Assembly: GCA_050331455.1 (NCBI GenBank)
Contig: JBHJGV010000010.1
Location: 1 to 64,000, forward strand
DNA: 64,000 nucleotides
From: CAYUYV01 sp050331455
GTDB taxonomy: Bacteria; Pseudomonadota; Alphaproteobacteria; JAJFIK01
Direction of reading: 5' to 3'
Part shown: positions 26,480-34,413 of the stretch, one piece after another
Position numbering within the stretch: the stretch's first letter is position 1
How the letters are laid out: every line of letters starts with the position of its first letter
Made by a program: the position numbers and the translations under genes
Notes under the pieces: model-generated
The model's input: the letters and a program-made list of their open reading frames with translations, nothing else
Told to the model about the DNA's origin: nothing
Databases searched by the model: none

Positions 26480-27415
26480 ATGGGTTGGAAAATCGAAGCC
26501 GTCGCCGTTGAACACTTTGAAGGTGACGATGCGGCCCCCGTCTATACGTTCAAAGTGACCTATGACGGCACCATTCCGCGCACCACGACAAAGATGGGCG
26601 TGACCCTGAGCATCGACGATATGATGACCGACGGTGCCGACAACATGCATTTCGAAGGCGGCGGCAAGACCAAGGCGTTCATGCTTCCGGTGGGCGGCCC
26701 GCTCGAATTCACCTTCTCGATCACGGGCAATCCCGATCACACCCATGAAGGCGACGAGATCTTCGGTGTGGAGATCACCCGCGAGACCTGGATCGGCCAG
26801 GACGCGTCCGGCACCGGCTATGCCAACACCTATCCTGTCAGTGGGCAGAAGGCGTTCGGCCTGGTGATGAATGACGACCCGGAAGCCGAAGGCGACGCCG
26901 GCACCGCCTGGCAGAGCGCCTTGCAACAGGGCCAGGTTGACGGCCAGATCAGCGAGGAGGACGTCGAGAAGATCAAGGAGCAGGAAGACCTGCCCGACGA
27001 GGCGCCGGAAGACGGCGAGCCCGAGAACGGCGGCGAAGGCGGCGCGGAAGACGGACCCAAGGAAAGCATTCTCGATGAACACGACGCCTGGCCCCCGATC
27101 TTCGGTGACCGCTCCAAGCCCCTTGAGGACGAGCCCGAAGAGCTCCGGGACGAGGATACCCAGGATCAGCGCGTCGGATCAAACCCGGAAGATCCCACCG
27201 AAGACTATGCCATGGGCGATGAGGACATGGTGGACTTCGAAGCGTATGGGGGCGGCGATATGCCGGTGTCGGAGGAGATGCCGTTGGAACACCACGAAGA
27301 AGAGGTGGCCTATCACGCCGATGGCGAACCCTATTACCCTGACGAGCCCCATCACTGCGCCGAGATAATGACGGAGCCTTGCTGCGACATGCCCCAGGAC
27401 GAGGCCCTGTTCTAA
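26480..27415 (+). CDS. Acidic protein with Calx-beta-like N-terminal domain
   Basis: 311 residues, start supported by CACAGGAG. Residues 1-130 look like a beta-sandwich of the Calx-beta type (VYTFKVTYDGTIPRTTTKMGVTLSI, GGPLEFTFSITGNPDHTHEGDEIFGVEI). From about 132 onwards it is strongly acidic, Pro/Glu/Asp-rich and probably disordered. The C-terminus is His- and Cys-rich (PHHCAEIMTEPCCDMP) and ends DEALF. No signal peptide is seen. An acidic tail and a Calx-beta fold both suggest Ca2+ binding; the C-terminal His/Cys cluster could bind a transition metal. No established function. Monocistronic with its own terminator. Confidence 0.8.
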   Translation: MGWKIEAVAVEHFEGDDAAPVYTFKVTYDGTIPRTTTKMGVTLSIDDMMTDGADNMHFEGGGKTKAFMLPVGGPLEFTFSITGNPDHTHEGDEIFGVEITRETWIGQDASGTGYANTYPVSGQKAFGLVMNDDPEAEGDAGTAWQSALQQGQVDGQISEEDVEKIKEQEDLPDEAPEDGEPENGGEGGAEDGPKESILDEHDAWPPIFGDRSKPLEDEPEELRDEDTQDQRVGSNPEDPTEDYAMGDEDMVDFEAYGGGDMPVSEEMPLEHHEEEVAYHADGEPYYPDEPHHCAEIMTEPCCDMPQDEALF

Positions 27416-27443
27416 TCGACTGATCGTTGACACAACGCTTACG

Positions 27444-27481
27444 GATGGTGCGCCGGATCCCCAGCGCACCATCTCGCTTTT
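27444..27481 (+). terminator. Intrinsic terminator of the acidic protein gene
   Basis: GATGGTGCGC (27444-27453) and GCGCACCATC (27464-27473) form a perfect 10-bp stem, 10-nt loop, followed by TCGCTTTT. Confidence 0.8.
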
Positions 27482-27486
27482 GTGGC

Positions 27487-28632
27487 TCACAATCCCTTGT
27501 TGGGATTGATCAGAAACTTCTCGCCCGTGGCGCGCCGGTTATAGGCCTGGAGCGTCGGCAGATCGAGCGCCTCGGCGAGCGAGATTTCCGCCGTGTAGTG
27601 GCTGGCGAAGGTGGTGCGCAATTCGGCGAGAACCCGGTTGCGCAATTTCTGACGGCCTTCGGTGCCGATCTTTTGCAGGAACGGGGTGAGCAGCCATCCG
27701 CCGACCCCCCAGGCCATGCCCAGACCCGGCGGCAGAATCGTGGGGTTCAGGTCCAGCCGGCCATAGATATAGACCTGCTTGTGGACCGATGATCCGTAGC
27801 GGCTGTATTCCTTGGCATTGAGCGTGGCCGCCGCCTCCATGGCCATGACGATCTGGCCCGCCAGGCTGCCGCCGCCGATGGCATCGAAGCCGAGCGTCGC
27901 GCCCGTCGCAGCAAGGGCCTGGACAAGATCATGGCGGAAACTGTCCTTAGAGGAATCAACGACATGCTCCGCGCCCAGACCGCGCAGCAGGGCCTCTTGC
28001 TCAGGTTTGCGCACGATATTGACCAGCGGAACGCTGTCCGCCTTGCAGATTTTGACCAGCATCTGCCCCAGATTGGAGGCGGCCGCCGTGTGGACGAGGC
28101 CCGTATGGCCTTCCATGCGCATGGTCTCCGTCATGCCGAGGGACGTGAGCGGATTGACGTAGCAGGAGGCCCCTTCTGCTGGCGTTACACCGTCCGGAAG
28201 CACCATGCACTGGGCAATGTTCAGACAGCGGTATTGGGCATACATTTCGCCGCCGAGGACCGACACCGTCTTGCCCATCATGGCCTGGGCGGCGTCGGAC
28301 GAACCGGCCTTGACCACGACGCCGGCGCCCTCATTGCCCACGGGCAGGGATTGATCGACCCGGGCCGCCATGGCGCGCATCATATTCTCCGGGATCGGTG
28401 CTGTGACGACCGGCCGGTCCGCGGTTCCGGACATGCTGGCCCGGGTCATGTCCACGGCGCCCACGAGAAGGCCGAGATCGGATGGATTGATGGGCGTGGC
28501 CTCGACCCGGATCAGAACCTCGTCCGGCCCCGGCTCGGGCAGGGGAACATCGGCGAGGGACAGCTCCAACACGCCGTCCGATTTGACGTGGGAGCGCAGT
28601 TGAAGGGCGGAGGCGGGGAGGGAAGGGGTCAT
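27487..28632 (-). CDS. Zinc-type alcohol dehydrogenase / quinone-oxidoreductase-like MDR protein
   Basis: 381 residues, medium-chain dehydrogenase/reductase superfamily. The GroES-like N-terminal part contains PGPDEVLIRVEATPINPSDLG and PVGNEGAGVVV; the nucleotide-binding part contains HTAAASNLGQMLVKICK and later LGFDAIGGGSLAGQI. The structural-zinc Cys cluster is absent, so it belongs with the zinc-free NADPH:quinone reductase/enoyl reductase branch. ATG 28632 has AGAGGA upstream, which is better than the ORF's first ATG at 28731. Divergent from the SDR gene, so the two reductases may share regulation. Substrate unknown. Confidence 0.85.
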   Translation of the reverse strand: MTPSLPASALQLRSHVKSDGVLELSLADVPLPEPGPDEVLIRVEATPINPSDLGLLVGAVDMTRASMSGTADRPVVTAPIPENMMRAMAARVDQSLPVGNEGAGVVVKAGSSDAAQAMMGKTVSVLGGEMYAQYRCLNIAQCMVLPDGVTPAEGASCYVNPLTSLGMTETMRMEGHTGLVHTAAASNLGQMLVKICKADSVPLVNIVRKPEQEALLRGLGAEHVVDSSKDSFRHDLVQALAATGATLGFDAIGGGSLAGQIVMAMEAAATLNAKEYSRYGSSVHKQVYIYGRLDLNPTILPPGLGMAWGVGGWLLTPFLQKIGTEGRQKLRNRVLAELRTTFASHYTAEISLAEALDLPTLQAYNRRATGEKFLINPNKGL

Positions 28633-28818
28633 GCTGTCCTCTTTTTCGTTGAGACGGCGCTGGTGCGGCGGACCGCCAATGCGCCCATGATGGGCCGAGG
28701 CGGTTTGCCCTGACGGGGCCTTTCCAGCCACAGTGTGACGTCAGGCGCAGCGGAGCAAGAGCTTGGCATGCCCGCATTGCGCGAGTCTGCTGCCAGCATA
28801 GCGAAAAAGGAGATAACC
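28633..28818. promoter_or_regulatory. Divergent promoter region MDR / SDR
   Basis: 186 bp between two divergently transcribed oxidoreductase genes, with a Shine-Dalgarno at each edge (AGAGGA for the minus gene, AAGGAG for the plus gene). Must contain promoters for both; no clear operator seen. Confidence 0.4.
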
Positions 28819-29589
28819 ATGGATCTGGGGCTAAAGGGCAAGCGGGCGGTCGTGCTCGGCGGAACGCGCGGCATCGGCCGTTCGATCGCGGACACTTTGG
28901 CGGCCGAGGGCTGTGCGGTGGGCATCTGCGCCCGAAATGCGGATCAGATTCAAGAAACCGTTGCCGCCCTGAAGGCCGTCGGCGTGCCGGCGGCGGGCGC
29001 GCCCGCGGACATCACGGATGGGGAAAGCTTGAAGGCCTTTGTAGCGGATATGGCGGCCCAACTCGGCGGGATCGACATTCTGGTGTCGAATGCCGGCGCC
29101 ATGGCCCAGGGCAATGATCCGGAGTCGTGGGAAAAGAACTTCCACCTGGATGTCATGGGCGCAGTGAACGCTTTCGAGGGGGCCCAGCCCTTTCTCGGGG
29201 AGGCTGCCGACACCCGGGGCGATGCGGCTTTCGTCATGATCGCCTCGATCGCCGCGGCCCAGGCGGACCAGGCCGGCTCCTATGGGCCCATCAAGGCCGC
29301 GCTGGTGCACATGGCCAAGGGCCTCGCCCGCCAGCACGCCGAGCGGGGCATTCGGGTGAATGTGGTCTCCCCGGGCATGGTCTATTTCGAAGGCGGCGTC
29401 TGGCATATGGTCGAGCAGGCCATGCCGGACTTTTTCAAACAGGCCCTCTCGCGTAACCCGACCAAACGCTGCGCCACGCCCCAGGAGGTCGCCAACGCCG
29501 CCGTATTCCTGGCCGCGCCGGTTTCTTCCTACACCACCGGCGTCAACCTGATCGTCGACGGCGCCCTGTCGAACCGGGTGAATTTCTGA
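28819..29589 (+). CDS. Short-chain dehydrogenase/reductase (SDR)
   Basis: 256 residues, classical SDR length. Cofactor loop VLGGTRGIG (12-20), LVSNAGA (88-94), active-site Ser143 in IASIAA, and Tyr155/Lys159 in SYGPIK are all present, so it should be a working NAD(P)-dependent oxidoreductase. The C-terminal VSSYTTGVNLIVDGA is typical of FabG-like enzymes. AAGGAG precedes ATG 28819. The substrate is not identifiable; it lies next to the MDR and acyl-CoA dehydrogenase, so a lipid or aromatic catabolic role is possible. Confidence 0.92.
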   Translation: MDLGLKGKRAVVLGGTRGIGRSIADTLAAEGCAVGICARNADQIQETVAALKAVGVPAAGAPADITDGESLKAFVADMAAQLGGIDILVSNAGAMAQGNDPESWEKNFHLDVMGAVNAFEGAQPFLGEAADTRGDAAFVMIASIAAAQADQAGSYGPIKAALVHMAKGLARQHAERGIRVNVVSPGMVYFEGGVWHMVEQAMPDFFKQALSRNPTKRCATPQEVANAAVFLAAPVSSYTTGVNLIVDGALSNRVNF

Positions 29590-29612
29590 CCGTATGGTGA
29601 AACGCCTTGACC

Positions 29613-30245
29613 ATGACCTTGACTGATGACGAGCTGGAGTGATTGCTGAATGACGGTGAGAGTGTCCGCGTGGAACGCAAGCGGGCGCTCGAGGGGAGCG
29701 CGCGCAAAGCGGTGAGGGAAACCGTCTGTGCCTTCGCCAACGACCTCGCCGGCACGGCCGAGACAGGTGTCGTCTTTATCGGTGTGCAGGACGACGGTAC
29801 GCCACTGGGCACGCCGATCACCGACCAAGTGCTCCTCCAGCTTTCCGGAATCAAGACCGAGGGGGATATTGTTCCGCCCCCGGCCATTATGGTCGAGAAA
29901 CGCAGGCTGCAAGGGCAGGATGTGGCCGTGGTCATGGTCCAGCCGTCGGATTCGCCGCCGGTGCGCTTTCAACGAAACATCCTGGTGCGCAATGGTCGAA
30001 GGCAGTCCGTCGCCACGGCGCAGGAGGAACGAATCCTGAATGAACGTCGGCGTACGGCGCGCTTCAATCGCCCTTTCGATCTGGAGCCCGTGCCCGGCCT
30101 GAGGCTTGATGCGCTCAATATTCGCCAGTTCGAAGAGGAGTACTGCCCGAGAGCCTTCAGTCCGGAGGTGCTCGAGGCCAATGACCGGACCATTGAGCAG
30201 CGGCTTGCAGCGACGAAAATGATCGGCGATTATATACTTGGGTGA
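29613..30245 (+). pseudogene. AlbA_2 (Schlafen-type) DNA-binding domain protein, disrupted by in-frame TGA
   Basis: The frame starting at ATG 29613 reads MTLTDDELE, then TGA (29640-29642), then LLNDGESVRVERKRAL, which together match the expected N-terminus of AlbA_2 proteins. The rest has the family pattern: VCAFANDLAGTAETGVVFIGV, DGTPLGTPITDQ, VAVVMVQPSDSPPVRFQ, and a C-terminal ERILNERRRTARFNRPFDL. It stops at about 200 residues with EQRLAATKMIGDYILG, where longer relatives continue into an ATPase-like part. A TTG directly after the TGA could allow re-initiation. AlbA_2 proteins are often found in accessory and defence loci. I call it damaged; a sequencing error is the alternative. Confidence 0.65.
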
Positions 30246-30299
30246 GCAGGATCAGTCATGGTAGACGAGAAACGACAGGCTGGTACTGAGATTGAAGAG

Positions 30300-30875
30300 T
30301 TAGACGCTCTCGCTTTGGCGAGCCGCTCTCGCCTTTTTCTTTCTGTTAAGGGGGACGCGAAGTGGTCGGGTCCGGCGGGCTGTATCGATCCTACAGAGCG
30401 CCATGAATCTCTGAAGGTTGATCCCGGTCTTGTATATCAGCGCCGCGTCCTCCTTGATCTGATCGACGGAAATTGGCTTTAGCTCAATTCTTGTGCTGCC
30501 GCGCGCTATTTCGCGGAAACTAAACACTTCATTTGTTTCAGGATCTCTCGCGAAGCTGTTATGAACGGTGATGTTGCGACGCTCGTAAGCCTCGTTGATC
30601 GCGTCTAATAGGTCGTCAACTTGGTCCACAGTGTCGGAGTTGGTGGCATTTAGCTCTATGAGAGCTCGCGCGATTTGATCTTTGAGTGGGTTGGACATAT
30701 GGGCTGTTAAGGAAATTGATTCGGCGTCGTCTATGCCCAGAATGGCTGAAATGAAATGCCCGACAATGGACTCGGTTTGAGATGACGCGGCCACGAGAAG
30801 ACCAACGGCTTGCAGAAGTTCTGTTGGCAAATTGTTCGGATCAAAATCGTAGATAACCTTGGTTTTTTGGGTCAT
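30300..30875 (-). CDS. Uncharacterised protein with HEPN-like RNxxxH motif
   Basis: 191 residues from the ATG at 30875; the longer frame to 30968 opens with a non-protein-like Ser/Arg-rich stretch. Mostly helical and acidic, with ELLQAVGLLVAASSQTESIVGHFISAILG near the start and AINEAYERRNITVHNSFARDP in the middle. RNITVH (100-105) fits the RNxxxH motif of HEPN-fold ribonucleases, and the helix before it is amphipathic as expected. The C-terminus is very basic (RRTRPLRVPLNRKKKARAARQ). It is AT-richer than the flanking core genes. A HEPN assignment is inferred from this motif alone; function is unproven. Confidence 0.6.
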   Translation of the reverse strand: MTQKTKVIYDFDPNNLPTELLQAVGLLVAASSQTESIVGHFISAILGIDDAESISLTAHMSNPLKDQIARALIELNATNSDTVDQVDDLLDAINEAYERRNITVHNSFARDPETNEVFSFREIARGSTRIELKPISVDQIKEDAALIYKTGINLQRFMALCRIDTARRTRPLRVPLNRKKKARAARQSESV

Positions 30876-31038
30876 GTCGAAAACCTGTGATGATGAAGAG
30901 CTGACACTGGAAGAACAGAAACGGCGTATGGATGAGGCTTTGAAGCGGGCGATGCAAACGCCGCCCAAGCCGCATTCAAAAGCGAAGGTGCGCCCACCAT
31001 CTGTGCAAGATGATGGGTGCGATGGCTCGGACCCTTAG
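30874..31038 (+). CDS. 54-residue charged mini-protein
   Basis: ATG 30874 to TAG 31036-31038. The sequence runs MSKTCDDEELTLEEQKRRMDEA, then LKRAMQTPPKPHSKAKV and an acidic tail ending DGCDGSDP. The EEQKRRMDEALKRAMQTPPKPH pattern resembles small alphaproteobacterial proteins of unknown function that I recall, which is why I treat it as real. Its ATG overlaps the ATG of the minus-strand gene on the shared CATG (30873-30876), and its last 4 bases overlap the 3' end of the Cas2-like gene. No good Shine-Dalgarno. It could be an antitoxin-like partner, by position only. Confidence 0.5.
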   Translation: MSKTCDDEELTLEEQKRRMDEALKRAMQTPPKPHSKAKVRPPSVQDDGCDGSDP

Positions 31039-31304
31039 ACGAGCGCCTTAAGCCACTTTACGACGTCATCGGGCAGATTCCGCCAAGCTTTTGAGTGTTT
31101 TGGCTTCATCTCGATGATGAGGATTGAGTCGTCATCATCCAGCAAATTGCGAACCCAATCGCGCACTTGATCGTGCGTATTGTCCAGTTCGCCAATCCAA
31201 ACGCTTTCGAGAACCCGTCCGATGCCGTGTTTGTCAAACGCCGTATAAAGACGATCATAGTTCCGGGCGTAGTGAGTATCGTAGGAAATCAGGAAGGTAG
31301 CCAT
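31035..31304 (-). CDS. Solitary Cas2/VapD-like protein (SinR-family annotation)
   Basis: 89 residues from ATG 31304 (GAGG upstream; the frame extends to 31367 without support). It has the ferredoxin-like Cas2/VapD pattern: beta-strand MATFLISYDTHYARNY with an Asp at the position of the Cas2 metal ligand, GIGRVLESVWIGEL, DQVRDWVRNLLDDDDSILIIEM, then a short basic C-terminus. Proteins like this are usually annotated as SinR-family or Cas2-like. No CRISPR array and no other cas gene is present, so a role in spacer acquisition is unlikely; a VapD-like mRNA-cleaving role is the alternative. Lies beside the HEPN-motif gene in the same orientation. Confidence 0.65.
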   Translation of the reverse strand: MATFLISYDTHYARNYDRLYTAFDKHGIGRVLESVWIGELDNTHDQVRDWVRNLLDDDDSILIIEMKPKHSKAWRNLPDDVVKWLKALV

Positions 31305-31574
31305 TGAGCTAAGCCTCATTTGTAATGAAGCGAGCCTTGACTGGCAGAAGCGATTCATGGCCATCATGAAAACGCTGGTTTTCTGGGGAGAAATTACCCT
31401 TCACGGTGGCTCGCGAAAGAGCCGTGAAGATCAGCGTGCGGGGAGCCGGGCATGGCTCCCCGCCACCGATAGTCAGGGTTCAAGTTCGCCCGATTCGCGA
31501 GTTCCGCGCACCTTGCTTAACCTAAATTTTCTGTAATCTTCTTCCGGCTGCGCAGGATGGCTTTCGCTTTCTGC
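31305..31574. other. Structured intergenic region between the Cas2-like gene and the IS relic
   Basis: 270 bp without a gene. It holds a near-perfect inverted repeat CTTCACGG...CCGTGAAG (31399-31429) and a perfect hairpin GGGGAGCC-gggcat-GGCTCCCC (31440-31461). As the Cas2-like gene is read leftwards, these could form its structured leader, or mark a mobile-element boundary. Confidence 0.45.
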
Positions 31575-31937
31575 TTAAGCGTGCGCTGCTTCGTAAGCCC
31601 GCCGATAGGTGAGGCGCTTGCCTTCAGCGCCAGCAATGGCGAGGTGGGCACGGTCGAAGTCGGTCAGCTTGCGGTGATTGTATCTGAAGTCGAACTCGCA
31701 GGCATAGCGCTTGAGGTGGGCTTCTGAGACGTGGTGATAAACACCGGTGATCCCGCGCTTGAAGATTGAAAAGAAGTTTTCGACCGTGTTTGTGTGCCAA
31801 AAGTTGCCGCGCACATATTCGTTGATCGAATGGTTGACCGATCCGTGCCCTGCATACTCTTTGCCGACACCCTTATAGACCTTGCTTTGATCGGTCATCA
31901 GATAGGACGCGCGGTCAGCGGATGCATCTCTGCGAAA
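31575..31937 (-). pseudogene. Truncated IS1595-family (ISXO2-like) transposase
   Basis: Minus-strand frame, last residues AYEAAHA, with the C-terminal DDE-type block of IS1595 transposases: SYLMTDQSKVYKGVGKEY, GSVNHSINEYVRG, HTNTVENFFSIFKRGITGVYHH, then HLKRYACEFDFRYNHR and the ending GKRLTYRRAY. The in-frame stop at about 31938-31940 leaves only the last 120 residues; the zinc-ribbon and first catalytic residues are missing. A methionine at 31898 is internal. No terminal inverted repeats were found. Marks past insertion at the edge of the accessory patch. Confidence 0.8.
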
Positions 31938-32142
31938 TCAATCTCATGCAGATGGTATGGGATTGTATCGGCGTTTTGCCGCTTCCTTTTTCCTCTCAAG
32001 CGATACAACGTATCACCTACGCAAATGTTTCATGCGCCTGTCAGGCGTGCATCAGGGAACTGTCGCAGTTTTGTGACATTCGAGGGGGACTGTCTGAGCC
32101 GCGATCATCCGTATTGGGCGGGATCACGGATTGGGGGTTTCC

Positions 32143-34347
32143 ATGCGGCACATGTTGGCGGCGGCAGTGACGGTTCTTTTAGGGGCGGCGATCGACACGG
32201 CACTCGCACGGGAGCCGGTTCCGGACGATGATGCTCGTACGCGTGAAATCGAAGAAGCGGTTGGGGCGGATGAGGCGGATCGCCCGAAAGAGCGCCAAAT
32301 CGAGCGCCAGATTGAGCGCATGACGGTGACGGCGAGCAAGCGCGAGGAAAGCATCGAGGACATCCCGCTGGCCGTCAGCACCGTTGGCGGTGACGAGTTG
32401 CGCCTCTTGAACGCCCAGAGCTTTGAGGACTATCTGACGCGCATCCCCGGTGTTCAGTTCAATGACGGTGGCAACACCTTTTCCAATTCCATTTCCATCC
32501 GCGGCGTGACGGACGGCACGGGCAGCGTTCTGACCCAGGCACCCATTGCGCTTTACCTGGACGAAACGCCGCTGACCCTGTCCCAGGGCAATATCAACCT
32601 GGATTATGCAATTTTCGGCATCGAGCAGGTGACCGTCATCAAGGGGCCCCATAGCTCGCTTTATGGCGCGGCGTCCCTGGGCGGCACCATCAAGATCGAA
32701 ACCACCAAGCCGAGCCTCACGGAAAACCGGGTTCGTGGCGGAGCCTCGGTTTCAGCCATCCGCTTCGGCGATGTGGGCTACAGCGTGTTCGGGTCGGTCT
32801 CGGCGGTCCTCGCCGAAGACGTTCTGGCGGTGGAGGCGACGGGCTATTCCCGGCGCCGGGCCGGCTTCATTGACGATCCGTCCCGCGATGCCGAGGACAT
32901 CAATCCGGCCGACACGTTCGGCGGGCGCCTTGCCGTGCGCTTTCAGCCGACGGAGCGGCTGCTGATCGATGCCTCGGCCCTCTATCAGGACCATGACGGG
33001 TTCCAGGATACCTTCGCGCCCGGTGTGGGCGATCTGGTCAGTGCACCGCTGCAGGTGGAGCAGCCGGACCCGGACGAGGTGTTCCTCGCGTCGCTGGTGA
33101 TGAAATACGATTTGGGTTTTGCGGAACTCGTCAGTGCCACGTCCTATTTCGACCGGAACACGGGCTTTTTCCAGGATCTGTCGGACAGTTTCGGCCTGGG
33201 CTTTCCCGATGCCGTCGCCCGATTCGATTTCCTGGCGCGGGCCAATGTCACCTCCCAGGAAGTGCGTCTGGTCTCAACCTCCGACGGGCCGGCTGAATGG
33301 CTCGTGGGCGGGCTCTACTATCGGGAAAACTATCAGGAGATGAGCCTGATCGACCATTCCGTCCTGGGAAAACTGTTCGGCACGCCGGAGGGCGAAGATC
33401 TGCGCTATGACTATCGCACCCTCGCTGCTTTCGCCGAACTCTCCTATGAGGTCCTGGATCGACTGACCTTCACGGCCGGCGGCCGGGTGACGAATTATCG
33501 CTCCGAGGTCGACCTGTTCATCGAGGGGCTGTTTTCGCCGCCCGAGGGCAGCCAGTCCGTTGAGCGGACCGATGAGGAGACTGTCTTTACCCCGCGGTTC
33601 GCCGTTTCCTATGCCTTCGACAATGCCCTGCTCTATTACCAGTCGGCGCGGGGCTTTCGCCAGGGACAGGCCAATTCTCCGGTGCTGACCGTCCCCGGCG
33701 ACATGCGCCCGGCCTTTTTCGAATCCGACAGCCTGTGGAACCATGAAATCGGAGCCAAGACCAATTGGTTCGACCGGCGATTGCAGGCCAATGTCGCCAT
33801 CTACTATATCAATTGGACGGATATTCAGCAGAGCGTGACATTCTCCACCGGCTTCGGCGGCGTGGCCAATCTGGGGCAGGCGGAAATTCAAGGCTTTGAA
33901 TTGGAGTCTACGGCGCTTTTGACCGACACCACCGTCTGGACCCTCGGTGTGTCCTATATCGACGCGGAAACCGTGGACGATGTTCCGACCTTCGCCGATG
34001 CCGGATCGGAGCTTCCGGGTGTGCCCGATTTCACCTTCAACACCGGCCTGCAGCAGAGCTTTATCCTCAGCGGCCATGACGCCTTCGCCCGGCTCGATTA
34101 CCTCTATTACGGCAACTACAACAGCAATTTCACGACGACGGACGATCCCATCCAGGTCAATGGCGGCTATCACAAGCTGGATTTGCGGACCGGCGTGACG
34201 CTTGGGGGTGTCGATTTTCAGATCTTCGCCACGAATGTTCTCGACGAGCGGCCTGTCATCACCCGGGACGGCATTCCGGGTCCGTTGCAGCGGGTCGTGA
34301 CCATCCAGCCGCGGACCATCGGACTGTCGATCAACTTTCAGTATTGA
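32143..34347 (+). CDS. TonB-dependent receptor
   Basis: 734 residues from ATG 32143 (GGGGG about 7 nt upstream), with a signal peptide MRHMLAAAVTVLLGAAIDTALA. An acidic/basic linker rich in ERQIERQIER follows, then the plug start MTVTASKREESIEDIPLAV and plug motifs ISIRGVTDG and VTVIKGPHSSLYGAASLGG. The barrel ends in the aromatic strand TIGLSINFQY. It is an outer-membrane importer of an unknown ligand, of the same broad group as the receptor at 12942. It begins 200 bp after the IS1595 relic. A hairpin and a small exported protein gene follow in the same orientation, probably one operon. Confidence 0.92.
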   Translation: MRHMLAAAVTVLLGAAIDTALAREPVPDDDARTREIEEAVGADEADRPKERQIERQIERMTVTASKREESIEDIPLAVSTVGGDELRLLNAQSFEDYLTRIPGVQFNDGGNTFSNSISIRGVTDGTGSVLTQAPIALYLDETPLTLSQGNINLDYAIFGIEQVTVIKGPHSSLYGAASLGGTIKIETTKPSLTENRVRGGASVSAIRFGDVGYSVFGSVSAVLAEDVLAVEATGYSRRRAGFIDDPSRDAEDINPADTFGGRLAVRFQPTERLLIDASALYQDHDGFQDTFAPGVGDLVSAPLQVEQPDPDEVFLASLVMKYDLGFAELVSATSYFDRNTGFFQDLSDSFGLGFPDAVARFDFLARANVTSQEVRLVSTSDGPAEWLVGGLYYRENYQEMSLIDHSVLGKLFGTPEGEDLRYDYRTLAAFAELSYEVLDRLTFTAGGRVTNYRSEVDLFIEGLFSPPEGSQSVERTDEETVFTPRFAVSYAFDNALLYYQSARGFRQGQANSPVLTVPGDMRPAFFESDSLWNHEIGAKTNWFDRRLQANVAIYYINWTDIQQSVTFSTGFGGVANLGQAEIQGFELESTALLTDTTVWTLGVSYIDAETVDDVPTFADAGSELPGVPDFTFNTGLQQSFILSGHDAFARLDYLYYGNYNSNFTTTDDPIQVNGGYHKLDLRTGVTLGGVDFQIFATNVLDERPVITRDGIPGPLQRVVTIQPRTIGLSINFQY

Positions 34348-34361
34348 TGGCACTCACCACA

Positions 34362-34386
34362 CCGCTCCGGATTGCATCCGGAGCGG
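34362..34386 (+). repeat. Perfect 10-bp intercistronic hairpin
   Basis: CCGCTCCGGA-ttgca-TCCGGAGCGG lies between the TonB receptor stop (34347) and the next start (34414). No T-run, so it may adjust expression of the downstream gene by processing or mRNA stability rather than terminate. Confidence 0.65.
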
Positions 34387-34413
34387 ATCCCATCGCAGGA
34401 AAGGAACCCAACC

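Noticed and set aside
26240..27082. 280-codon minus-strand frame
   Set aside because: Antisense to the acidic protein; its hydrophobic look is the complement of acidic codons.
30258..30482. 74-codon plus-strand ORF
   Set aside because: Antisense to the C-terminal part of the RNxxxH protein, with no family features or ribosome-binding site.
31035..31304. Part of a CRISPR-Cas system
   Set aside because: No repeat-spacer array, cas1 or effector gene is visible in the window, so the Cas2-like gene is treated as solitary.
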